Origin: Bog-532 sp963742865
GTDB lineage: Bacteria; Actinomycetota; Actinomycetes; Streptosporangiales; Streptosporangiaceae
NCBI GenBank assembly: GCA_963742865.1
Contig: CAVUNW010000010.1
Location: forward strand, 1 to 64,000
DNA length: 64,000 bases
Direction: 5' to 3'
Shown: piece after piece, positions 1-7,336 of the stretch
Layout of the letters: each line of letters starts with the position of its first letter
Numbering within the stretch: position 1 is the stretch's first letter
Position numbers and translations under genes: made by a program
The notes under the pieces: model-generated
What the model saw: only the letters and a program-made list of their open reading frames with translations
The model's database searches: none
Told to the model about the DNA's origin: nothing

Positions 1-26
1 GATCACGCCCCCAACGCAATGGATAA
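1..26 (+). repeat. Left copy of a 26-bp inverted repeat
   Basis: Bases 1-26 are the exact reverse complement of 2232-2257. The left copy starts at the window edge, so the repeat may be longer. Together the copies bracket the recombinase cassette. Confidence 0.85.
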
Positions 27-1660
27 TCCGGGCGATGGTCACCCTCCGTATCGGGTCGGGGGTCGCGTTGCCGGGCGGCGGATCCGCCTGCCGGGGTGGG
101 AATGCGGTGCCGGATGGTGATCTTCTCCGGGCCGATGAGGACGTCTTTGACGAGCAGCCGCAGCACCCGCTGGCGGTCTTCGACGGTGGCTGTGGTGGCG
201 TTGCCGCGCAGCTGGGCGAGGAAGCCTTCCAGGTCATCGGCGAGCTTGAGGTAGGCGTCGCGGTCGGCGGCCTGGGCGTCGAGCGCGTCGATCTGGGCGT
301 GCAGGGTCGCCTGCCGGGCGCGCAGGTGCGGCATCTTGGCGCGCAGCTCGTCGATGGTCAGCAGCTGCTCGGAGAATGCCTCGATCATGGCGGTGATCGA
401 GGTAGCGGCCTTGGCCAGCTCCAGTTCGAGGCGCTTGCGCTGCCGGGTGGCCGGATCGGCGGTGCGGGCGGTCTCGAGCCGCTTGCTGATCTCGGCGCGG
501 ATCAGCGCCGGGTCGGCGAGCAGGCCGGTGATGTGGTCCCACACGACGGTGTTGAGGTAGTCCGCGCGGACCGGCTGGTTACCGCAGACCCGGCCGCCTT
601 CGTAGCGGTAGTCATCAGAGCCCAGGCACCGGTAGTAGTAGATCTTCCTGCTGGTGGTGCGGGCCGAGGTCCGGTAGTAGCCGTATCCGCAGGCCGAGCA
701 GGCAGCCAGGCCCTGCAGCAGGGAGGGGACCTTGGTGTTGCGGGCGGCGAACCGCTTGTTGTCTTCCAGCCGCTGCCGGACCCGGGCGAAGGTGTCCTGG
801 TCCACGATGGCCGGGACCGGGATCTCCAGCCACTCCTCCCGCGGCCGGTCCACGGTCTTGACTGCTCGCGGTGTGGCGCGTCCTTGCAGCCGGGCGACGC
901 GGTTCAGCCCCGGCGTCCCGCTGGTGGCCATGGTCTTGCCGAACACCGCCGTCCCGGCGTAGGCGGGATTGCGCAGCATGGCCCAGATCACCGACCGGTC
1001 CCAGCGGTGCTTACCGGTCCGGGTGGGTGCGCCCTGGGCGGTCAGCCAGCGGGCCAGGTCGGCGATGGAGGCGCCGTCGTCGGCGTAGCGGCGGAACATC
1101 TCCGCCACCAGCGCCGCCTGGTCCCCGATGATCTGGTAGGCGGCCCCGGCCAGGTCGGTCTTGCGGACGTACCGGTAGCCGAACGGCGCGCCGGACAGCA
1201 CGTTGACCGACCCGGTGCGGGCGCGGTAGGTCTTGCCGCGCCGGTACCGCTCGGCCAGCTGCGCCTTCTCGTACTCGGCGAACATGCCCTGGAACTGCAC
1301 CAGCAGCTGGTCCTCGGGGCTGTCGCCGCGCGGGCCCTTGACGAACTCGGCCCGGACCCCGGCCCGGGCGAACTCCTCCAGCAGCAGCGCCTGATAGGCG
1401 AACTTGCGCGCCAGCCGGTCCGGCGAATACACCAGCACCACGTCCACGCAGCCCTGGGCCACCAGGTCCCGCAGCGCCTCCAGGGCCGGCCGGACCAGCG
1501 TCGCACCCGAATGGCCCTCATCTTCGAAGACCCACTCTTCCGGGACGTCAAGCCGGGCCCGCGCGGCGTGCTCGCGCAGCGCCGCGGTCTGCGACCCGAT
1601 CGTCTCGTCCTTCTTCTGCCGGGCGCTGGAGACCCGGGCGCAGCTCGCCGCGCTCGTCAC
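1..1660 (-). CDS. Large serine recombinase, C-terminal end cut by window edge
   Basis: Resolvase/invertase-type site-specific recombinase of the large serine family, which cuts and rejoins DNA through a serine-DNA intermediate. Translation from a GTG at 1660 gives the N-terminal catalytic motif RVSSARQ near residue 10, then the resolvase core, a recombinase domain and a zinc-ribbon with paired cysteines (ACSACGYG and, about 30 residues on, GRVCGN), followed by a long helical region. At least 553 codons are open with no frameshift, and the frame is still open at base 1, so the true stop lies outside. It is the last gene of a coupled trio with the two small ORFs upstream. Family assignment is firm; the target site is unknown. 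Confidence 0.88.
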   Translation of the reverse strand, partial: MTSAASCARVSSARQKKDETIGSQTAALREHAARARLDVPEEWVFEDEGHSGATLVRPALEALRDLVAQGCVDVVLVYSPDRLARKFAYQALLLEEFARAGVRAEFVKGPRGDSPEDQLLVQFQGMFAEYEKAQLAERYRRGKTYRARTGSVNVLSGAPFGYRYVRKTDLAGAAYQIIGDQAALVAEMFRRYADDGASIADLARWLTAQGAPTRTGKHRWDRSVIWAMLRNPAYAGTAVFGKTMATSGTPGLNRVARLQGRATPRAVKTVDRPREEWLEIPVPAIVDQDTFARVRQRLEDNKRFAARNTKVPSLLQGLAACSACGYGYYRTSARTTSRKIYYYRCLGSDDYRYEGGRVCGNQPVRADYLNTVVWDHITGLLADPALIRAEISKRLETARTADPATRQRKRLELELAKAATSITAMIEAFSEQLLTIDELRAKMPHLRARQATLHAQIDALDAQAADRDAYLKLADDLEGFLAQLRGNATTATVEDRQRVLRLLVKDVLIGPEKITIRHRIPTPAGGSAARQRDPRPDTEGDHRPDYPLRWGRD

Positions 1661-1796
1661 GGGGCGGCCGTCCTTCCTGGCCAGCCCGCACGATGCGGGC
1701 CCGCCGCTGCGGCACCAATATGGCGTAGGCCACTGACAATTCCGTGGCCGCGTGACGGCCGAAGACGAACTCCGCCTCGACCGCCCGGTCGCTCAC
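1548..1796 (-). CDS. Small ORF between RHH protein and recombinase
   Basis: An 82-codon ORF starting at a GTG that overlaps the stop of the upstream ribbon-helix-helix gene by four bases (GTGA), so it is probably translationally coupled. The first half has a protein-like stretch (LSVAYAILVPQRRARI). The second half overlaps the recombinase start by about 110 bp and is Arg/Gly/Ala-rich shadow sequence, so the true product may be shorter or may supply only coupled translation into the recombinase. I do not recognise a family. Its position between a DNA-binding protein and a recombinase suggests a regulatory or accessory role in the cassette. Confidence 0.45.
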   Translation of the reverse strand: MSDRAVEAEFVFGRHAATELSVAYAILVPQRRARIVRAGQEGRPPRDERGELRPGLQRPAEEGRDDRVADRGAARARRAGPA

Positions 1797-2137
1797 CTGC
1801 GGGCACTGTTCCTGCGGCCCCGCACCAGGAACTCCGTCAGCGCCCGCGTGACCACGGCGGAGATCGTGGTCCCGCTCTCACGCGCGTGCGCCCGCACCCG
1901 CCCGGCCAGCGCCGCAGGCAGCTTGACCGTGAACACCACGCTCTCCCCGGGCACCTCCGCCCGCCCCGACGCCCTGGCCTGGTCCGCATACCGCCGGGCC
2001 TGCCGCGCCGAAACCCCGGACCGGCCCGCCAGCACACGCGCGGCCTCCGCCGCCGGCACGCCCGCCTCCAGCAGGTCAGCAGCCGCATTGACACGCTCAG
2101 CCTGCTCCCCAGCACGCACCCGACGATCACCAGCCAT
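1793..2137 (-). CDS. Ribbon-helix-helix DNA-binding protein
   Basis: A 114-residue protein. The N-terminal half has a helix-turn-helix-like segment (VPAAEAARVLAGRSGVSARQ). The C-terminal half looks like a ribbon-helix-helix domain: strand FTVKLPAAL, helix RVRAHARESG, then TTISAVVTRALTEFL. Such proteins usually bind operators as dimers and autoregulate. It is the first gene of the recombinase cassette and overlaps the next ORF by four bases. Its likely role, by context, is control of the recombinase. No toxin partner is visible, so I do not call it an antitoxin. Confidence 0.6.
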   Translation of the reverse strand: MAGDRRVRAGEQAERVNAAADLLEAGVPAAEAARVLAGRSGVSARQARRYADQARASGRAEVPGESVVFTVKLPAALAGRVRAHARESGTTISAVVTRALTEFLVRGRRNSARR

Positions 2138-2231
2138 GCCATAACCGTACTACCCGACATGTCACTCATTGCCCGCGGCACGCCGCGGCCGTTCCAGCCG
2201 CCGGTAGCTCAGCGTGACATCAAAGCAGAAG

Positions 2232-2257
2232 TTATCCATTGCGTTGGGGGCGTGATC
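2232..2257 (+). repeat. Right copy of a 26-bp inverted repeat
   Basis: Exact inverted partner of bases 1-26. Its right half (GGGGGCGTGATC) is native group II intron reverse-transcriptase coding sequence (residues GGVI), while its left half is not, so the cassette/intron junction lies within about 2243-2248. Confidence 0.85.
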
Positions 2258-3313
2258 AGCCCGTTGCTGATGAACGTGGCGCTCCACGGGCTGGAGGAGG
2301 CCGCAGGGGTCCGGTACCAGGTCACCGGCAAGAACGCCGGTGACACCGTGCCGGGCTGCCCGGTCGTGGTCAGGTATGCCGATGATCTGGTCGCGTGCTG
2401 CCACTCCAGGCAGCAGGCCGAGCAGGTCCAGGCGCAGCTCGCCGAGTGGCTGGCGCCCAGGGGGCTTGTCTTCAACGAGGACAAGACGAAGATCGTGCAC
2501 CTGTCCGAGGGGTTCGACTTCCTGGGGTTCAACGTCCGCCGCTACCGCAACGGCAAGCTGCTGATCAAGCCAGGCAGCGCGGCCGTCAGGCGACTCCGCA
2601 GCAGGCTCGCCGCCGAGATGCGCGCTCTGCGCGGGTCGAACGCGGCGGCGGTCATCGCCGCGCTCACCCCGGTCATCCGGGGCTGGGCTGCCTACTATCA
2701 GGGAGTAGTGTCCAGCAAGATCTTCGGAGACCTGGACGACTACATGTGGAAGCTCACCTACCGGTGGGCCAAGCGCTCCCACGGCGGAAAGCCGAAGCGG
2801 TGGGTTGTCCACCGTTACTTCGGCAGGTTCAACAAGTTCAGGAACGACCGGTGGGTGTTCGGGAACCGGGCCGGGCGCGATGAGCGCGGCAGTGTCCCGC
2901 ACCTGATCAAGTTCGCCTGGACTCCCATCGTCCGGCACCAGCTGGTCGCAGGGACGGCGTCCCCCGACGATCCGGACCTGACCGGCTACTGGGCCACCCG
3001 GCGGCAGCGGGTCAGACCCCCGCTGGACAGCTACAACCTGCGCCTGCTCACCAGGCAGGACGGACGCTGTCCGCTCTGCCGCGATCCGCTGCTCACCGCT
3101 GACCAGCCCCAGTCCCCTGCGGAGTGGGAACGGTGGTGGCTGAGCGTGGCCCGCAGGGCGATCGCCGCCGATTACCTCGTCCACCAGGACGGGCACGGCA
3201 CGCCGGACGGTACCCGAACCCGCTTGATACACGCCTCCTGCCGCCGCGAGCTTCAGGCCCGCAAGCGCAGGATGCCAGCACCGCAGCCCGCAACGCCCTT
3301 GGGGCTTGCTTGA
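2246..3313 (+). pseudogene. ltrA: Group II intron reverse transcriptase/maturase, 5'-truncated, with HNH domain
   Basis: C-terminal two thirds of a group II intron-encoded protein. Reading starts at GGVISPLLMN (reverse transcriptase block 4) and continues through the catalytic VRYADDLV box, thumb, maturase domain X (VIAALTPVIRGWAAYYQGV) and a C-terminal HNH-type endonuclease (CPLCRDPLL). It stops at 3313, two bases before intron domain V. The fingers region and the N-terminus, normally some 150-250 residues, are missing because the recombinase cassette joins here. Upstream codons are open but are antisense recombinase sequence, so the long fused reading frame is an artefact. The protein should be inactive unless the missing half is supplied from outside the window. 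Confidence 0.88.
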
Positions 3314-3387
3314 GCCGTGTGCGTCGATGAGGCGCACGCACGGTTCTGAGGGGGCCCCGGTGCGGCAACGCACCGGGGCTACCCGAC
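3312..3387 (+). ncRNA. Group II intron domains V and VI and 3' splice end
   Basis: Directly after the maturase stop lies a canonical domain V: GAGCCGTGTGCG pairs with CGCACGCACGGTTC across a short bulged loop (3312-3346). Domain VI follows as a perfect 10-bp stem CCCCGGTGCG/CGCACCGGGG closed by a GCAA tetraloop. A candidate branch-point A (3381) sits six bases before the 3' end CTACCCGAC (3387). Downstream sequence is IS110 transposase antisense coding DNA, so the intron entered that gene in opposite orientation. Confidence 0.85.
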
Positions 3388-4319
3388 TCGGCGATGATCG
3401 CCTGGGCGGCGATGACGCCGCAGCCGGTGATCTCATCCAGCCGGGCCACCGCGGGCAGCACCGGGGCGCCGGGGCCGGTGCCGGCGCCCGGGCCGGTGGT
3501 GCCGCCGGCGTCGATGCCCTGCGCGGCGGGGATCTGCTCGATCAGCTCGGTTACCCGGGCGGTCAGGGCGTCGATCTGGATGGTCAGGGCGTCGATCTGG
3601 TCCAGGATGATGCGGGCCAGCTCGCCGTGGTGCGGCTCGAATCTGCCGTCCAGCGCCTCGGCCAGCTGCGCGCGTTTGGGCCGCATCCTGCCGATGGCCA
3701 GGTCCGCCAGCGCCTTGGGGTTGCGCTGCCCGGCGATCAGCGCCTCGATCATCGCCCGCGTCGAATCGGTGTCCAAGGTCGAGGCCACCGCCGAGATCTT
3801 GATCAGCGCCCGCTCCAGCAGCTTCTCCAGCCGCGCCCAGTACCGGGTCCGCTCGTGCACCAGGTCGGCGCGCAGCCGGGTGAACTCCCGCAGCCGCCGG
3901 ATCTCCGGCGGCGGCACGAAGCTGGGCCGCAGCATGCCCCGCTCGGTCAGCTTCGCCAGCCACACCGCGTCCTTTTTGTCTGTTTTCGCCCGGCCCGGCA
4001 CGTTCTTGACCGACCGGGCGTTGACCAGCTGCACCGTCAGCCCGGCGGCCTCCAGCACCACCCACCAGATGCGCCAGTAGTCCGACGTCGACTCCAGCGT
4101 GACGACCTCGATCTGATGGCAGCGCAGGTGATCGGCCAGCTCGGTCACCGCGTTCACCGTCGCGGTCACCGTCCACACCCGGGTGCGGCGCCGGCCCGGA
4201 CGCGACTCATCCGGCACCCGGGTGCACACCACCCCGGACGCCTTGGCCACGTCAACCGCGGCCACCCGCTCCCAGACCCGCTCGTACTCCTCGTCCTGAA
4301 CCTCCTGCGGTTCCTCCAC
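3388..4319 (-). pseudogene. IS110-family transposase, interrupted by group II intron
   Basis: N-terminal about 310 residues of an IS110-family transposase: a RuvC-like DEDD domain (VAAVDVAKAS, VTLESTSDYW, GRAKTDKKDAVWLAK), the coiled linker, then the start of the Transposase_20 domain (LDEITGCGVIAAQAIIAES). Sequence similarity stops exactly where the intron 3' end begins. The C-terminal region with the catalytic serine is therefore absent from the window and the gene is broken. The frame runs on into intron sequence to 3093, but that extension is not transposase. Start is the ATG at 4319. Confidence 0.88.
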
Positions 4320-4761
4320 AGCCAGGCCACCTCCTCCAGCTAGGCTTGCCAGCGGCGGCGGGCTGCCCGCTGGGGTCCCGATCGGAAAGAAACGCTGACC
4401 GGCGTGCTCGTAGCGACAATGCGCGACCCATCAAGGTCAAGACCCCGGCGCCAGGCTTTTCAACGGACTCCGATGCCAGGGAAGAAGCCGGGCTTCAGGA
4501 ACGGGCAGCCCGCCCCCAGTCTCCCGCGCACCGGCCATCAGCGGAATCCGCCAGCAGCACCACCAGGCAGCAGCCCCAGCCCCGCACCTCGCCGCACCAA
4601 TGCAAATTTTCGCGCTCGCGCGACGCCCCCACCCGGGGACATATGGCTTTTCAGGAAGAAGGGACATCACGGGGCATACCCTGTCTGATCACAAGCAGAC
4701 CGAACGACCTGGCGTCTCGCCAGCTTCGCGGCTGATTGATCAAGGGGTGGGCAGGCAAGCA
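4320..4761. other. Non-coding stretch beside IS110 transposase start
   Basis: About 440 bp without a convincing gene. Its left part lies upstream of the transposase start; in IS110-group elements this end encodes the bridge RNA, so 4320 to about 4560 could hold it. I could not define the fold, the loops or the outer border of the element, so this is a position-based suggestion only. Confidence 0.3.
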
Positions 4762-5487
4762 ATGGCGCAAATGGGCTGGAATGATCATGAGCCGTTGTGG
4801 GCGGGGTCGGCTTCCGCGGTTCCACCGGTGCCGAAGAATCGGGTCGGCGGCGTGCTGCGTCAGATCTGGTGGACCTCGGTACCGATCTGGTCGGCCGGAT
4901 TGCTGGCCTTCGTGCCGTTCCTCGCCTTCGCCGTGATCGAGCGCAGGAAACGGGACTGGGCGGTGTTCGCGACCTATCTGGCGGCGACTGCGGCGCTTAT
5001 CACCACGGTGGGCTTGGGCAACGTCGACAACGGCTGGGGCGCCGCCGTGGGCGGGCTCGTCATCGCATTGATTACCTGCGCCGCGATCCACGCCTGCGTC
5101 CTGTTCCGCCCCGGGCGCGCCCAGTCGCCCAAGGTGTCGGCAGGGCGGCACCGCAACCAGGAGGCCGTACAGGTAGCGAGGAGCCGGATCGAACGCCGGA
5201 ATGACGCGCGGCGCATGGTCTACACGAATCCCGTGCTGGCCAGGGAGCTCCGGATTGGGCGGCCCGACCTGCCGCGGGACTACGACGACGGCGGCCTGGT
5301 GGATGTCAACCGGGTGCCCGGTGACGTGCTGGCAGCCCAGTTGGGACTCATGCCGGAAGAGGTGACGAACGTGCTGATGGCGCGCGACAAACTCGGCAAG
5401 TTCGCCAGCGCCGATGAGCTGTGCGACGTCACAGGGTTGTCGCCCCGTCGGGTGGACGAGCTTCACGACCTGATGATCTTCACCTGA
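4762..5487 (+). CDS. Membrane protein with C-terminal helix-hairpin-helix (ComEA-like) domain
   Basis: A 241-residue protein starting at MAQMGW; an upstream in-frame start at 4600 would add an implausible 54 residues. It has three hydrophobic segments (around VPIWSAGLLAFVPFLAFAVI, WAVFATYLAATAALITTVG and GLVIALITCAAIHACVLF), then a basic linker. The C-terminal helix-hairpin-helix region (VDVNRVPGDVLAAQLGL to the end) resembles ComEA/PilT-associated HhH domains, which bind DNA or act as protein interaction modules. It stands alone next to mobile-element remnants. The function is unknown; membrane-tethered nucleic-acid or protein binding is an inference. Confidence 0.7.
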   Translation: MAQMGWNDHEPLWAGSASAVPPVPKNRVGGVLRQIWWTSVPIWSAGLLAFVPFLAFAVIERRKRDWAVFATYLAATAALITTVGLGNVDNGWGAAVGGLVIALITCAAIHACVLFRPGRAQSPKVSAGRHRNQEAVQVARSRIERRNDARRMVYTNPVLARELRIGRPDLPRDYDDGGLVDVNRVPGDVLAAQLGLMPEEVTNVLMARDKLGKFASADELCDVTGLSPRRVDELHDLMIFT

Positions 5488-5490
5488 CAG

Positions 5491-5631
5491 GGCGAGTAAC
5501 TAAATGAGTAACAACCGCCACGGATATCAGCGGACGCCCGAGGACGTCCACGGACGGTGCCTAGCAGGTCAGACAGAGTAAGGGTGGTGGTAGGCCACCT
5601 CGCGCGTTGGCTTCGGGACGAAGAGGCCGCC
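5491..5631 (+). repeat. 141-bp diverged direct repeat, copy A
   Basis: Aligns without gaps over 141 bp to 7071-7211 at roughly 70% identity by eye. Shared blocks include GAGTAAC, GGACGTC, AGCAGGTCAGAC and a fully conserved tail CTTCGGGACGAAGAGGCCGC. Both copies lie between genes, in the same orientation, next to integration-site remnants. Confidence 0.75.
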
Positions 5632-5746
5632 GACTCAAATCCGAGCACCCCGACCTAGTTATCTCCGCGCTAGCGACCCGGCATTTCGTCAGACGCTGGT
5701 AGCCCGGAGCGCAGGGGCTTGACCACCCGGTTACGTTGCCGCCCGG

Positions 5747-6139
5747 TCAGCCGATGAGATCGTCAAAAGCGTACGCATCGGTGGTGGCGTCCCAGAATTC
5801 CACCACCTTGCCGTCGCGCAGATGGGTGACGTGCGCGTCGTTGACCTGGATGCTCCGGCCGCCCCGGCTGGCCGTGCCGACCACCAGAGCGACACCGTGC
5901 TCGTCGTCGGCGAAGACCGCATGCAGGTCTAGGTGGAAAGATCCCTCCGTGACCTCCATGAGCTTGCCGAAGAACCCGTAGACGGCGTCCCGCCCGCGGT
6001 AGTCACCCGCTAGCTGATTCCGTCCGCCGACGTGCCACAGCACGTCCTCGGCGAACAGGTCGTTGAGAACGGCGAAATCACCCTTGGCGAAGGCGGCGTA
6101 TCCGTCCCTGATGCGAGCGACATTAGGATGCTCGGCCAT
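5747..6139 (-). CDS. SnoaL/NTF2-fold protein
   Basis: A 130-residue single-domain protein of the SnoaL-like (ketosteroid-isomerase-related) alpha+beta cone fold: N-terminal helix RIRDGYAAFAKGDFAVLNDL, AEDVLWHVGG, FFGKLMEV, and C-terminal strands HVTHLRDGKVVEFWDATTD. The ATG at 6139 is preceded by a strong GGAGGGGA ribosome-binding site. Family members range from polyketide cyclases to small-molecule hydrolases or pure binding proteins, so no substrate can be assigned. It appears to be monocistronic. Confidence 0.8.
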   Translation of the reverse strand: MAEHPNVARIRDGYAAFAKGDFAVLNDLFAEDVLWHVGGRNQLAGDYRGRDAVYGFFGKLMEVTEGSFHLDLHAVFADDEHGVALVVGTASRGGRSIQVNDAHVTHLRDGKVVEFWDATTDAYAFDDLIG

Positions 6140-6627
6140 GGTCTTCCCCTCCTGGTTGCTGGTGGGCGAAAGCCGCTCCCAAGATCAGGGTTGTCGACGT
6201 GGCATCCCCCGGCGATCTCCCATCCATGGTTGCTCACAATTCTCCGAAGGGCCAGAGCGGGCGTCAAGATTCACAGCACTCGCCGGAGCGGGGGCCGGAA
6301 GCGGATGTTGGCCGCAGTCGTCGCTCTCGTCAGTTCCGCCAGGGTCCTGCCGATCTCGTACTTACCTTCGGACAGGCATCGGTCACGCCCTGATTCGACT
6401 CCTTGCCTCGACGGCGGAAGGTCAGGTCGTTGGACCCGTCTCTAGCCAACGATGGCCGGACGACGTTCAGTCTCATTTCTAGTCTCATTCATGTACGTGT
6501 ACCTGCGTCCATCACCGTCTACTACCGCGTTCTGAGCAGGGTCGATAGACCATCATTGTCGGTCCTGGACGGTCCTCCCACATCCTGAAAAGCGGAAGAT
6601 CCGAACTCTCTGAGCGCGACTACGGCG
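6140..6627. other. 488-bp intergenic stretch, nothing recognised
   Basis: Lies between the starts and stops of two minus-strand genes. No convincing ORF, RNA or repeat was seen. It must contain the promoter of the SnoaL-like gene that starts at 6139. Confidence 0.5.
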
Positions 6628-6966
6628 CTAGCTTTGCTGGCCGGGTGGCTGATAGACCTGCGTCAGGTTTTTGGCCTTCTCAAGTGCCTGGCTGAGCTGC
6701 TGCTGAGTGAACAGTTCATGGGTCTCCACGTGCTTGAAGGCACCTGAGCTGGTAACCGCAATGCTTACCGCGGCGGCATTGACCGAATCGGGTAGATCCA
6801 CGATGATGAACCCGTCGCGGGCGCCGAGCATCAGATAGGCGGACTCCAGCGTGCCGCCCAGGGCCTCCGCCAATTGCCGCGCCGCGGCGGCCCGGTCGCC
6901 AGGGCTGTTGATCATCCGCGCCCAGGCTTCGCTGGTGTAGCTGAAGAACACCGCGTACTTGGCCAT
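6628..6966 (-). CDS. GYD-domain protein
   Basis: A 112-residue protein matching the GYD domain family: it begins MAKYAVFFSYTSEAWARM and has the hallmark LGARDGFIIVDLPD with the following SIAVTSSGAFKHVETHELF strand-helix. GYD proteins are small dimeric ferredoxin-like-fold proteins of unknown biochemical role. A GGGGGA ribosome-binding site precedes the ATG at 6966. No operon partners are visible. Confidence 0.8.
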   Translation of the reverse strand: MAKYAVFFSYTSEAWARMINSPGDRAAAARQLAEALGGTLESAYLMLGARDGFIIVDLPDSVNAAAVSIAVTSSGAFKHVETHELFTQQQLSQALEKAKNLTQVYQPPGQQS

Positions 6967-7336
6967 GGGTCCCCCTTGCCTGCTGCCTTACCGGGGATAG
7001 CGGTCCTGACGCTACTTCCCTGGCCCCGGGGCGTCCAGGGTAGGAGCGCGGGCAGGGACCGTAGCCGGGTGGTGAGTAACTGAGCGAGTAACGACGACTG
7101 CCGCCAGCGGTGGACGCCGAGGGACGTCGACGTACGGTGCAGAGCAGGTCAGACGCAGTGAAGGTAATGGCACATCGCTTCGCGCGTCGGCTTCGGGACG
7201 AAGAGGCCGCCCCGTGCCAGCCGCGTGCCAGAACGGAGCGGAAACCGGAGACATTGAGCTGTAGCCAGACACCGAGCAAACCGGCCCCCACCAGGAAGGC
7301 AGCAGGTGATCGCTGTCCACGAAACGACCTCCTAAG
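6967..7336. other. Intergenic stretch with repeat copy B and tRNA-proximal junction
   Basis: Non-coding. It holds the second copy of the 141-bp repeat (7071-7211), then about 120 bp of unassigned sequence up to the IS4-family insertion. The last bases (CT plus CCTAAG) belong to a tRNA anticodon loop, but the five bases before them do not pair as a native anticodon stem, which marks a recombination junction. Confidence 0.5.
7071..7211 (+). repeat. 141-bp diverged direct repeat, copy B
   Basis: Ungapped partner of 5491-5631. It lies about 125 bp upstream of the tRNA-derived junction. Weak protein similarity between the two copies on the minus strand reflects the shared DNA rather than proven coding. 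Confidence 0.75.

Larger units (their letters stand above)
1..3387. mobile_element. Recombinase cassette embedded in a group II intron
   Basis: Composite of the serine recombinase cassette (1 to about 2245) joined to the 3' part of a group II intron (about 2246-3387). The intron 5' half, and whatever lies left of the cassette, is outside the window. The composite interrupts an IS110 transposase gene whose N-terminal part continues at 3388. Confidence 0.7.

Noticed and set aside
2203..2213. GGTAGCTCAGC as a tRNA D-arm
   Set aside because: No T arm, anticodon stem or acceptor pairing is found around it.
35..3313. 1092-codon plus-strand reading frame
   Set aside because: Only the last part (from about 2246) is maturase. 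The earlier part is antisense to a clearly conserved serine recombinase.
3093..3387. C-terminal extension of the IS110 transposase into the intron
   Set aside because: This part is antisense to the maturase and intron RNA and does not match the Transposase_20 domain.
5463..5648. Minus-strand ORF over repeat copy A, similar in translation to the copy B frame
   Set aside because: The similarity comes from the DNA repeat; frames are short, lack start signals and overlap the end of a real gene.
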